Of a stretch of 64,000 nucleotides of DNA, positions 25,935 to 34,330 are shown in pieces; the stretch's first letter is position 1; every line of letters begins with the position of its first letter. The DNA lies in assembly GCA_051016205.1 (NCBI GenBank), contig CP136534.1:5580001-5644000 (forward strand). The letters run 5' to 3'. Position numbers and translations under genes: made by a program. Under the pieces are notes generated by a model. It did not search any database. It had not been told where the DNA came from and saw nothing but the letters and a program-made list of their open reading frames with translations. This DNA comes from Acuticoccus sp051016205 (GTDB lineage: Bacteria; Pseudomonadota; Alphaproteobacteria; Rhizobiales; Amorphaceae).

Positions 25935-27362
25935 TCAGGCGGCCTGGTCTTCAATTCGGGCGAGGGACTCAGCCCGTCCCAAGGCCACCAGAACATCGAA
26001 AATGCCCGGCGAGGTGGCCTTCCCCGTGAGAGCCGCGCGCAGAGGCTGCGCCACTTTGCCGAGCTTCACCCCAGCATCATCGGCATAGCGTCTCACCACC
26101 TCTTCGATGTCTTCAGGCCCCCAAGGGTCGACGATCTCGAGCCTGGTGTGGAGGGCGCGAAGGTGGGTGCGCGCCTCTCCTTCGAGGAGTTTTGCGGCCT
26201 TGTCCTCAAGGGTGAGGGGCCGCTCGCTCCACAGGAAGCGGGCGTTGTCCAGAAGTTCCCGCAGGGTTTTGGCGCGCTCGGCGAGGGAGGGGATTGCCAC
26301 CGCAAGCCTCTGGCGCCCACCGGTGTCGAGCTTTGCTTGAAGCTCTGCCGCATCGTCGGCGGTTGCGATGACAGGCTCTAGCGCGTCCATCAAGCGCTCC
26401 CTGTCGGCCTGGCGCAGATAGTGGCCGTTGATGTTCTCCAACTTGGTGAAATCGAAGCGCGCAGGAGAGCGACCCACGGCCTCCAGCGAAAACAGGTCAA
26501 TCATCTCCCGCGTGGTGAAGAACTCCTCGTCGCCGTGGGACCAGCCGAGACGGACGAGGTAGTTGCGCAGCGCTTCGGGCAGGTAGCCCATGGTGCGGTA
26601 GGCATCCACGCCCAGCGCACCGTGGCGCTTTGAGAGCTTGGCCCCGTCAGGCCCATGGATGAGTGGAATGTGGGCCATTTTCGGTACAGGCCAGCCGAGC
26701 GCCTCATAGATGATGCTTTGGCGGGCGGCGTTGGTCAGGTGATCGTCCCCGCGGATGATGTGGGTGACGTCCATATCGTGATCATCCACAACCACGGCGA
26801 GCATATAGGTGGGCGTTCCGTCGGAGCGCTGGATCACCAGGTCATCAAGGTCCTTGTTGGGAAAGCGCACTTCCCCTTGGACGAGGTCATCGATCACGGT
26901 CTCCCCTTCGCGTGGCGCCTTGATGCGCACCACGGGGTCGACGCCCTCGGGCGCCTCAGCGGGGTCGCGGTGGCGCCAGCGTCCGTCATAGCGGGGCGGG
27001 CGGCCATCTGCTGCGGCGCTTTCGCGCATGGCGGTCAGCTCTTCAGGTGTGGCGTAGCAGCGGTAAGCGGCGCCCTTTTCGAGGAGTTCGTCCACCACTT
27101 CGGCGTGGCGCGCGCTCCTTTCGGACTGGAAGACGACGTCGCCATCGCCCTTCAGTCCCAGCCACTCCAGGCCGTCGAAAATGGCGCCGATGGCCTCCTT
27201 GGTGGAGCGGGCACGGTCGGTATCTTCGATCCTGAGCCGCATCTGCCCCCCATGGTGGTGGGCAAAGAGCCAGTTAAAGAGCGCCGTCCTCGCCCCGCCG
27301 ATATGCAGGAAGCCCGTGGGCGAAGGGGCGAACCGAGTCACCACCTTGGGTTTAGTTTCCAT
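25935..27362 (-). CDS. gltX: Glutamyl-tRNA synthetase
   Basis: Class I aminoacyl-tRNA synthetase of 475 aa, charging tRNA-Glu (and possibly tRNA-Gln in alphaproteobacteria with GatCAB). The HIGH motif appears as GFLHIGGARTALFNW, the tRNA-acceptor region as RIEDTDRARSTKEA and the KMSKS motif as GAKLSKRHG. The C-terminal anticodon-binding bundle ends GRAESLARIEDQAA. The start is METKPKVVTRFAPSPTG at 27362; an ATG three codons upstream is equally possible. It diverges from comEC with a short gap. Confidence 0.96.
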   Translation of the reverse strand: METKPKVVTRFAPSPTGFLHIGGARTALFNWLFAHHHGGQMRLRIEDTDRARSTKEAIGAIFDGLEWLGLKGDGDVVFQSERSARHAEVVDELLEKGAAYRCYATPEELTAMRESAAADGRPPRYDGRWRHRDPAEAPEGVDPVVRIKAPREGETVIDDLVQGEVRFPNKDLDDLVIQRSDGTPTYMLAVVVDDHDMDVTHIIRGDDHLTNAARQSIIYEALGWPVPKMAHIPLIHGPDGAKLSKRHGALGVDAYRTMGYLPEALRNYLVRLGWSHGDEEFFTTREMIDLFSLEAVGRSPARFDFTKLENINGHYLRQADRERLMDALEPVIATADDAAELQAKLDTGGRQRLAVAIPSLAERAKTLRELLDNARFLWSERPLTLEDKAAKLLEGEARTHLRALHTRLEIVDPWGPEDIEEVVRRYADDAGVKLGKVAQPLRAALTGKATSPGIFDVLVALGRAESLARIEDQAA

Positions 27363-27486
27363 CGCAAACACGCTATCGTCAAATTATGGATTGGAAAGGC
27401 TTTAGCCAGGAACGGGTCGCGCCGTCGACCCTCGTGCTGCATGGCCGCCCTGTTTGGGCGACGCCCGAAGGCGGGGCGGACCCTTT

Positions 27487-29574
27487 GTGCTGACATGGGT
27501 TGCCCCGCGTGTGGGCCCGTTTTTGGTCGCCTCCAAGGGTGCGCTCAGCGCGGCCGACGCCCACGAGAGGGACTTTGGCCGTTATGCGCTGTGGCTGCCT
27601 GTGTTCATGGCGCTTGGGGTGGCGTTGGCGGTGGCAGTGCCCTTCAACCCCAACGGTTGGGCTTTGGCTGCTGTGGTGGGATTGGCGGTGGTGCTCGCGG
27701 CCGTTGCGCGCAGGCGCGCTGGCCTTGTGGCGCTTGCAGGCCCGTCAGCCGTGCTCGCCGCCTGTGCCTTTGGCGCGCTGCTTCTGGTGATCGAGGCGGC
27801 TTTGGTCGGGACACCCATGCTGGAGTGGCCCCAGTCTGGCACCCTTGAAGGCACCGTCACCACGTCTGAGGCGAAGGGTGCGGGCAGGCAAAGGATTGTC
27901 GTGCGCGTTGAGGACAGCACCCTTCGCGGCGCCGTCCCGCGCAACGTGCGGCTGACCGTTGCGGCAGACAAAGCGCCACCGGTGGGGGCGCGCATCCGCA
28001 CCAAGGCCCGGCTATTTCCCCTGCACGGTCCTGTCATCCCCGGAGGGTACGACGGGGCAAGGCGCCTTTACTTCGATGGGATTGGCGCCAGCGGCTACAC
28101 CTACGGCGCGCCCACGGTGCTTAGCCCGCCCGGCCGGTTTCAAGGTCCGGCCCTGGTGCATCGCATCAGGGATGGCATCCAATCCCGGCTTTCTGCGGTG
28201 ATGGACGCACGCACCGCAAGTGTTGCGGCCGCCCTCCTGGTGGGCAGGCGGGGGGCGATGGATCCCCAAGACACTGAGGCGCTGCGGGCGTCGGGGCTGG
28301 GGCACATTCTGGCGATCTCAGGCCTTCATATGGCGCTGGTGGCAGGGTCCGTCTTCGCTGCGGTCAGGCTCTTGCTGGCGCTCGTGCCAGGGTTTGCACT
28401 GAGCCGGCCGATCCGCAAATGGGCAGCGCTTGCAGGGATCTTGGCGGCGAGCGTGTACCTTGCCCTGTCAGGCGGGGCGGTGGCGACGGTGCGCGCTTAT
28501 GTGATGCTGTCCATCGCGCTCCTGGCCATCCTTGCCGATCGACCGGCGCTCTCCATGCGCACTGTCGCCATTGCCGCCGTGGTGGTGATGGTGATGGACC
28601 CTGTGAGCGTCGTGGAGCCGGGCTTTCAAATGTCGTTCCTGGCGGTGGTGGCACTGGTGGGCGCGTACGAATGGTGGGCGGGGGGGCGCGGCAGACGCAC
28701 CAGCGGCCTTACCCGCACGGTGGTCGCGTTCGTCGTGGGGCTTGCCGCGACCTCACTCATTGCGGGGCTCGCAACAGGGCCTGTGGCTGCCTACCACTTC
28801 CACAGGGTGGCCCCCTTGGGCCTGGTGGCGAACCTTGCCGCCATGCCGATCCTGACCTTTGTGACAATGCCAGCGGGGGTCCTCTCACTCGTTGCCATGC
28901 CATTGGGGCTTGAAGCGCCGTTCCTGGCGGCGATGGCCTTTGGCCTTCATGCCATCCTCGACGTGGCACACACGGTGGCGGACTGGTCCAAGGGGTGGGG
29001 CACTGTGGGGGCGATCCCCGCCGCATCGGCGCTGCTGTTTGCGGGGGGCGTTTTGTGGCTTGCGGTCTTCACAGCGTGGTGGCGGCTTTTCGGCCTTGTT
29101 GCCATTGCAGCAGGGCTTGCGTTCGCCCCGTTCGGGCCGCGCTATGACGTGATGGTGTCGGACGATGGACGTACGGTGGCCGCAAGGGGTCCCGATGGCC
29201 GCCTTGCCATCCACGGCCGCAGGGATGGATTTGCCGCGCAGGTGATGCTGAAGGCTGACGGCACGCCGCTGCCGTCAATGGATGGCGCAGGCGGCCGGTG
29301 TGACCCACTTGGCTGCACCCTCCCCCTTCGCGCCGGCGTCCTTGCCGTGACCGCCAAGAGCAGCGGCCTCGCCGAGGATTGCCGCCTTGCCGAGGTGGTG
29401 GTGACGCGCCACGCCCTTGCCCAGTGCGCAGCCCCTCTCCTCATCGACAGACGGCAACTCCTGCGCTTTGGCGCTGCCGGCGCAAGACAGACCGACGAAG
29501 GCTGGCTTACGGTCCACGCTCGCCCCGATGGCCCCACGCGCCCGTGGCATGTGCGCCCCTATCTGGAGCGATGA
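27487..29574 (+). CDS. comEC: ComEC/Rec2-family DNA-uptake membrane protein
   Basis: Polytopic inner-membrane protein of about 695 aa, the presumed channel for DNA import. A DUF4131-type N-terminal region with an OB-like fold (GTLEGTVTTSEAKGAGRQRIVVRV) precedes the competence domain, recognisable by RASGLGHILAISGLHMALVAG and LSGGAVATVRAYVMLSIALL. The C-terminal periplasmic part (FGPRYDVMVSDDGRTVAARGPDG to the end) lacks the metal-binding HxHxDH of the metallo-beta-lactamase domain found in Firmicutes, as is usual for alphaproteobacteria. No ATG fits: GTG at 27487 is used, TTG at 27454 is an alternative. Confidence 0.86.
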   Translation: MLTWVAPRVGPFLVASKGALSAADAHERDFGRYALWLPVFMALGVALAVAVPFNPNGWALAAVVGLAVVLAAVARRRAGLVALAGPSAVLAACAFGALLLVIEAALVGTPMLEWPQSGTLEGTVTTSEAKGAGRQRIVVRVEDSTLRGAVPRNVRLTVAADKAPPVGARIRTKARLFPLHGPVIPGGYDGARRLYFDGIGASGYTYGAPTVLSPPGRFQGPALVHRIRDGIQSRLSAVMDARTASVAAALLVGRRGAMDPQDTEALRASGLGHILAISGLHMALVAGSVFAAVRLLLALVPGFALSRPIRKWAALAGILAASVYLALSGGAVATVRAYVMLSIALLAILADRPALSMRTVAIAAVVVMVMDPVSVVEPGFQMSFLAVVALVGAYEWWAGGRGRRTSGLTRTVVAFVVGLAATSLIAGLATGPVAAYHFHRVAPLGLVANLAAMPILTFVTMPAGVLSLVAMPLGLEAPFLAAMAFGLHAILDVAHTVADWSKGWGTVGAIPAASALLFAGGVLWLAVFTAWWRLFGLVAIAAGLAFAPFGPRYDVMVSDDGRTVAARGPDGRLAIHGRRDGFAAQVMLKADGTPLPSMDGAGGRCDPLGCTLPLRAGVLAVTAKSSGLAEDCRLAEVVVTRHALAQCAAPLLIDRRQLLRFGAAGARQTDEGWLTVHARPDGPTRPWHVRPYLER

Positions 29575-29705
29575 GCAAACGCCTACAGCGTGCCGATTTA
29601 GGGGGTGAGGCCAAGCCTTCGCGTTTCGCCGCGCTCCTACGCGGCCAGACGATGAATGAGGCTTGTAACTCCCGCTGGAAGATCGATGCACCCGGCCTCC
29701 ATCGC

Positions 29706-30854
29706 TCAAGGCACCTGAGGATCGGACGGCGTTTGCTTCAGGAGCGACAGAACGGCTGCTGCGGCCATCTCCTGGGGCGAGCCTTCCACCGTCATCGCCT
29801 CGGAGAATTCGCCAAACGCTGCATGTTGCACCGCCCGCTCTTCGCTGCCGAGGTCCATCAAAGGCGCAAGGGCCGCGGCAAGGGTCTGCGCGTTGGCGTC
29901 TTCTTCAAGGAAGGCCGGGATGGCGTTGCGGCCGATGACGATGTTGGCCAGCACCATGGAAGGGGCTTTGACGATCGGGAAGATGGGGTGGATGAGTTTG
30001 ACCACCTTGTAGGCAAAGTCGAGCTTGTAGGCGACGGCCATGGGAACGCGCGCTGCCGCAAGCTCCAGCGTTACGGTGCCTGAGGCGGCAAGGGCGGCGC
30101 GGGCGCTCTCGAAGGCTGCCTCCTTCGCCCCTTTGCCGGTCAGAATTGTCGGCGCGATGGGCCAGTCTTTGGCAAGTTCCGTGATGCGTTCGGCAAGGTA
30201 AGGCACAGCGAGGAGATTGACTGGGCCATCGGGTGCAAGGCGCGCGACGGTCTCGCCGAAGACGGGCATCAGCCGCTCCACCTCGCCCCTGCGGCTTCCT
30301 GGAAGTACGAGAAGGGCTTCGCCATCGGCAGGTTCTGGGCGCCGCAACGCCTCAAACATCGGATGGCCGACATAGACGCAAGGTGGACCGCCGAGGCGTC
30401 GGTGGGTTTCGGGCTCAAAGGGAAAGAGGGCAAGGACAAGGTCCACATAAAGACGCATGGCCCTGGCACGGCCCGGTCGCCAGGCCCACACAGTCGGGCT
30501 CACATAGTTGACAATGGGCACACCCGCGAGCCGCCGACGTACCCGCCGCGCCACACGGTGGGTGAATTCGGGTGCATCGATGATGATGAGAACGTCGGGC
30601 TTGAACGCCACGACGGCATCGGCAGCCTCTGAGATGCGCTTCAGGAGCGATGGAAGACGGCGCACGATGGCGTCGATCCCCATGACGGAGATTTCGTGCA
30701 TGGGGAAGATGGGCGTAAGCCCCTTTGCTGCCATGTCGGCCCCGCCGATCCCCATGAAGGTGCAGTCGGCGCGGGAGGAGAGCGCCTCCATGAGAGCGCT
30801 GCCAAGCGTGTCGCCTGACTCTTCGCCAGCGATGATGGCGACCTTCACGCTCAC
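29706..30854 (-). CDS. lpxB: Lipid-A-disaccharide synthase
   Basis: Glycosyltransferase (GT19), 382 aa, joining lipid X and UDP-2,3-diacylglucosamine to form the lipid A disaccharide. KVAIIAGEESGDTLGSALM opens the N-terminal fold, followed by FMGIGGADMAAKGL, DVLIIIDAPEFTHRVAR, YVSPTVWAWRPGRA and the LLVLPGSRRGEVERL nucleotide-binding region. It overlaps lpxI by 4 bp at its 5' end and is the last gene of the lpxD-fabZ-lpxA-lpxI-lpxB block. Convergent with comEC, with 131 bp between the stops. Confidence 0.95.
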   Translation of the reverse strand: MSVKVAIIAGEESGDTLGSALMEALSSRADCTFMGIGGADMAAKGLTPIFPMHEISVMGIDAIVRRLPSLLKRISEAADAVVAFKPDVLIIIDAPEFTHRVARRVRRRLAGVPIVNYVSPTVWAWRPGRARAMRLYVDLVLALFPFEPETHRRLGGPPCVYVGHPMFEALRRPEPADGEALLVLPGSRRGEVERLMPVFGETVARLAPDGPVNLLAVPYLAERITELAKDWPIAPTILTGKGAKEAAFESARAALAASGTVTLELAAARVPMAVAYKLDFAYKVVKLIHPIFPIVKAPSMVLANIVIGRNAIPAFLEEDANAQTLAAALAPLMDLGSEERAVQHAAFGEFSEAMTVEGSPQEMAAAAVLSLLKQTPSDPQVP

Positions 30855-31678
30855 CGCGCGACCAGGAAAGCGCCTGCCTTGTCCGCCAGACGGACCATCT
30901 CGGCGCGCTCGGCCACGATGGTGCGCCCCGCCTCCACGGCGAGCCCGCCGAGGCCGGCGTTCAAGACACCGTCAAGGGTGGCTGCGCCCACAACGGGCAC
31001 ATCGGCGCGCATGTCCTGGTTGCGTTTGGCCCGCTTGACCAGAACGCCGGCACCCTTTTTGGCGCGGACCCTTCGCGAGGCACGCACCGCGACCACCCTT
31101 GCGAGCATGGCATCGGTCCCCTCAGCGCCTTCAACGGCAACGATGCGCTTGTCGATCACCACCACGGCCTGGCCGATGTCGAACGGTGCGGCAGCGTCGA
31201 GGAATTGGACGCCAAGGGCAATGTCCTCCTCGTGGGTTTCGCGGGGGGGATGGCGGCCAAAAGTGCCCTCTTCGGCCAACAACTCGGGCGCAGCGTCGGC
31301 GACGGAGACGATCCTATAGCCTTCGGCCTCGAACAAGGCGAGGACGTTGCGCACCACCGAATCATCGCCCCCGATGGCGGCGCGGATGATTTTGGGTGCA
31401 AGCTTCAAGGTCTCGACATCACCCAAAATCTTGCGAAAATCGGGGCGACTGCGGATGGCGCCGAGGAAAAGGACGTCTCGGCACGCGCGCTCCTTCATGA
31501 TCTTTGCTGCGCGACCGATCTGCCCGTAACCGATGCGGTGGGTTTCGATCCCCTCAAGGCTGCCGTCGGCTTCATTGTTGATGGCAAGGACGAAGACGGG
31601 ACGGCGCGGCGCGATGACAGCTGCCGCCTCCCAGGGGAGTGCCCCGGCGCCGGCAATGATGGCAAGGGGTTCGCTCAC
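30851..31678 (-). CDS. lpxI: UDP-2,3-diacylglucosamine pyrophosphatase LpxI
   Basis: Enzyme of 275 aa (DUF1009 family) that hydrolyses UDP-2,3-diacylglucosamine to lipid X, replacing LpxH in alphaproteobacteria. LAIIAGAGALPWEAA opens the N-terminal domain; RIGYGQIGRAAKIMKER, LGAIRSRPDFRKI and the C-terminal HPPRETHEEDIALGVQFLDA and DVPVVGAATLDGVLNAG match the family. It overlaps both neighbours by 4 bp (ATGA), so the three genes are translationally coupled. Confidence 0.94.
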   Translation of the reverse strand: MSEPLAIIAGAGALPWEAAAVIAPRRPVFVLAINNEADGSLEGIETHRIGYGQIGRAAKIMKERACRDVLFLGAIRSRPDFRKILGDVETLKLAPKIIRAAIGGDDSVVRNVLALFEAEGYRIVSVADAAPELLAEEGTFGRHPPRETHEEDIALGVQFLDAAAPFDIGQAVVVIDKRIVAVEGAEGTDAMLARVVAVRASRRVRAKKGAGVLVKRAKRNQDMRADVPVVGAATLDGVLNAGLGGLAVEAGRTIVAERAEMVRLADKAGAFLVAR

Positions 31679-32511
31679 TTCCCAGCTTCGAGGAACTGGG
31701 CTTCCTGCGAGACGTCGAACGCGCCTTGTGGCAAGGGATGAAGGAGGGGACGGGCAGGGCTTTCGTCAATGAAATCAAGGATGGTCGCCACGACAGGGTC
31801 TTCGCCCAGCTCGGCCCTCAGATCGGCAAGGCGGTCCTTGAACAGGCGGTTGTGTTCAAACAACACCGCATAGGCCTTCATCAGGGTGCGGATCTGTGTG
31901 CGGTCGAAGCCGCGGCGCCTCAGGCCCACAAGGTTCAGTTTATCGAGACGCCCGCGATGGCCAATCACATAGCCGTAGGGCACCACGTCTTTGGTGACGC
32001 CTGACAACCCGCTGATGAAGGCGTAGGCGCCGATCCTCACCTTTTGGACAATCGCCGCCCCGCCGCCGATCAACACGTAGTCTCCCAGCGTGCAGTGGCC
32101 TGCCAGGAGCACGTTGTTGGACAGCATCACCTCACGTCCCAAGAGGCAGTCGTGCCCCACATGGCAGCCGACCATGAGGTAGGAGGCATCCCCCACAACG
32201 GTCTTGCCGCGACCGCGCGCCGTGCCCCTGTGGACGGTGACGTGTTCGCGCAGGACGCAGTCGCGGCCGATTTCCACCTCGGTGGGCTCGCCCTTGTAGC
32301 CAAGATCCTGGGGTGGGCCGCCGACGACGACGCCTGGAAAAAGGTGCGTGCCCTCGCCTATGACGGTGTGGCCCGTGACCACCACGCCGGCATCCAGCGT
32401 CACCTTGTCGCCGAGGCGCACGGTGCCGTCCACAACTGCATGGGGACCCACCGTCACACCCTCTCCGAGCCTTGCTGCAGGGTCTACGATAGCGGTGGGA
32501 TGAATGCTCAA
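31675..32511 (-). CDS. lpxA: UDP-N-acetylglucosamine acyltransferase
   Basis: First enzyme of lipid A synthesis, 278 aa, adding 3-hydroxyacyl to O-3 of UDP-GlcNAc. Left-handed beta-helix hexapeptides run from IHPTAIVDPAARLGEGVTVG onward, with the catalytic His in LMVGCHVGHDCLLG and the GLSGVTKDVVPYG and HRGRLDKLNLVGLRRRGF signatures. No ATG is available: the TTG at 32511 gives the normal MSIHPTAIV start, while a TTG at 32544 overlapping the fabZ stop is the alternative. Stop overlaps lpxI. Confidence 0.92.
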   Translation of the reverse strand: MSIHPTAIVDPAARLGEGVTVGPHAVVDGTVRLGDKVTLDAGVVVTGHTVIGEGTHLFPGVVVGGPPQDLGYKGEPTEVEIGRDCVLREHVTVHRGTARGRGKTVVGDASYLMVGCHVGHDCLLGREVMLSNNVLLAGHCTLGDYVLIGGGAAIVQKVRIGAYAFISGLSGVTKDVVPYGYVIGHRGRLDKLNLVGLRRRGFDRTQIRTLMKAYAVLFEHNRLFKDRLADLRAELGEDPVVATILDFIDESPARPLLHPLPQGAFDVSQEAQFLEAGK

Positions 32512-32540
32512 GGGTGCGGCCGTTCGCGCGTCCAGCCGGC

Positions 32541-33044
32541 TCAATCGCGCACAATCATGGCGCTGACATCCGCTTCGGCCACCATGGTGCCGCGCACCAG
32601 GGCGGTACCGTGGAAGCGCCACATGTTGCCGCGCTGGCGCTGCTTTTTCATGTGGTATTCCACCGTGTCGCCAGGGACGACGGGCTTGCGGAACTTCGCC
32701 TTGTCGATGGTCATGAAATAGACCAGCGAGGGGGCGACCCAATCCTGCGCGATGACGCACATGACGCCTGCGGTCTGGGCCATGCCTTCGATCAACAAGA
32801 CGCCAGGCATCACCGGCTCAGCAGGGAAATGGCCCTGAAACTGAGGCTCGTTGATGGTGACATTCTTGATGCCGATACCGGACCGATCCTTATCCACCTC
32901 AATGACCTTGTCGATCATCAAGAACGGGTAGCGGTGCGGGATGAGCTTCAGGACGTCCATAATCTCGACCGCCTCCAGCACCCGAGGCTCCGACAGTCCG
33001 CTTCCGCCGTCCATAATCTGGTCTTTCGTTGCATCCCTCGTCAT
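32541..33044 (-). CDS. fabZ: 3-hydroxyacyl-ACP dehydratase FabZ
   Basis: Hot-dog fold dehydratase, up to 167 aa, acting in type II fatty acid synthesis. DVLKLIPHRYPFLMIDKV holds the catalytic His, and NEPQFQGHFPAEPVMPGVLLIEGMAQ the catalytic Glu region. The position between lpxD and lpxA is the conserved proteobacterial one, linking hydroxyacyl-ACP supply to lipid A. Start uncertain: ATG at 33044 gives an extra N-terminal tail, ATG at 33014 also fits. The end meets the lpxA start. Confidence 0.95.
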   Translation of the reverse strand: MTRDATKDQIMDGGSGLSEPRVLEAVEIMDVLKLIPHRYPFLMIDKVIEVDKDRSGIGIKNVTINEPQFQGHFPAEPVMPGVLLIEGMAQTAGVMCVIAQDWVAPSLVYFMTIDKAKFRKPVVPGDTVEYHMKKQRQRGNMWRFHGTALVRGTMVAEADVSAMIVRD

Positions 33045-33099
33045 GCGCCGGACGGCGCGCGGCGCACTCTAAGGGGCTGGGCGCAGAATTTGAAGCGCC

Positions 33100-34137
33100 T
33101 CAAGATTTACGCGTCATACGCATAATGGCCATGCGCTCTGCAATATACTTCTTGGCCTCCGTGGCAGGGTAGCCGCCCCAGCTCTCACCGTCTGGGATGT
33201 TGTCACCCAAAGCGGCCTTGCCTGCAATGGAAACGCCATTGCCGATGGTCAAACCGTCGCGGATGCCTACATGCCCGCCAATGGTGACGTTCTCGCCGAT
33301 GGTGACGGAGCCAGAAATGCCCGTCATGCCGGCAATGGCCGTGTGGCAGCCAATCTCAACGTTGTGGCCCACCTGGACGAGATTGTCGATTTTCGTGCCC
33401 TTGCCGATGACTGTATCGCGCTTGGAGCCGCGGTCGATGGTGGTGTTGGCGCCGATCTCCACATCGTCCTGGATGATGACGCAACCCACCTGGGGCACCT
33501 TGCGATAGCCTGACGGGTCGCGGGCAAGCCCGAACCCGTCCTGCCCGATCCTCACGCCTGGGTGGATGATGACACGGTCGCCGATCATCGCGCACTGGAT
33601 GGTGGTGTTGGCGCCGATGACAGTGTTGCGACCAATGGTGCAATTGGGTCCGATGACGGCGTTCGGACCGATCACGCTGCCGCGCCCGATCTGCACCCCG
33701 CGGCAGATGACGGCATTGGCCTCCACGATGACATTGGCCTCAAGCGCCTCGGGGCTTTCCACAACGGCCGTGGCCGCCACCTCGCCCGAGGTGCGCTGGG
33801 TCATGGGCCGGGGCCGCATGGCGCCTGGGTGAAACAGGCCCGCTGCCAGGCCGAATGCGTTGCCGGGATAAGGCGTCAGAAGGGCGATGGTCCCCTCAGG
33901 GGTGTTCTTGGCAAGCCGCGGCTCGATGAACACGGCGCCTGCACGGCTCGCGGCAAGAACTTTGAGGTTTTTCGGCCCACGCACGAAGGAGACGTGTTCA
34001 GGCCCTGCGCTCTCCAGCGGCATGACGTCGGCCATGATTGTGCCGCGTGCGGCCTCAGGCTCCACCTTCGCGCCCACAGCATCGGCAAGGGCGCCCAGCG
34101 TGTGCGGCTCTGCGGGGGGAAAGAAGGAAGGGGTCAT
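33100..34137 (-). CDS. lpxD: UDP-3-O-(3-hydroxyacyl)glucosamine N-acyltransferase
   Basis: Third acylation enzyme of lipid A synthesis, 345 aa. The N-terminal uridine-binding domain (HTLGALADAVGAKVEPE, SAGPEHVSFVRGPKNL) is followed by hexapeptide repeats (IGPNAVIGPNCTIGRNTVIG), the DGFGLARDPSGYRKVPQVG motif and the catalytic His in VQVGHNVEIGCHTAIAG. The C-terminal helix ends AIMRMTRKS. The ATG at 34137 is chosen over a frame extension to 34218 that would run through a palindromic repeat. bamA, usually just upstream, is absent here. Confidence 0.94.
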   Translation of the reverse strand: MTPSFFPPAEPHTLGALADAVGAKVEPEAARGTIMADVMPLESAGPEHVSFVRGPKNLKVLAASRAGAVFIEPRLAKNTPEGTIALLTPYPGNAFGLAAGLFHPGAMRPRPMTQRTSGEVAATAVVESPEALEANVIVEANAVICRGVQIGRGSVIGPNAVIGPNCTIGRNTVIGANTTIQCAMIGDRVIIHPGVRIGQDGFGLARDPSGYRKVPQVGCVIIQDDVEIGANTTIDRGSKRDTVIGKGTKIDNLVQVGHNVEIGCHTAIAGMTGISGSVTIGENVTIGGHVGIRDGLTIGNGVSIAGKAALGDNIPDGESWGGYPATEAKKYIAERMAIMRMTRKS

Positions 34138-34163
34138 GGCAAGGATTCCAGTGCAGCAGCGTT

Positions 34164-34269
34164 CTAGAGCAGTTTCGGCCCAGACGAAATCGTCTGAGCC
34201 GAATAAAACTGCTCTCAATCAAAGAACTAGAGCATTTTATCCAGGCCTGAGAAGACCCAGATGCTTTAG
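34164..34269 (-). repeat. CTAG-bounded two-hairpin repeat, copy 3 (inverted)
   Basis: A 106-bp element just upstream of lpxD: CTAGAGCAGTTTCGGC...AAACTGCTCT, linker CAATCAAAGAA, CTAGAGCATTTTATCCAGG...CAGATGCTTTAG. Its reverse complement aligns with the copy at 11891-11995, including GGGTCTTCTCAG and CTTTGATTGAGAGC. It may lie within the 5' leader of lpxD. Confidence 0.88.
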
Positions 34270-34330
34270 GGTGGCGAACCATGCGCCACCGCACTTGGCA
34301 AGGGGCGATTGGGATGATCCGGCGTGCCGA

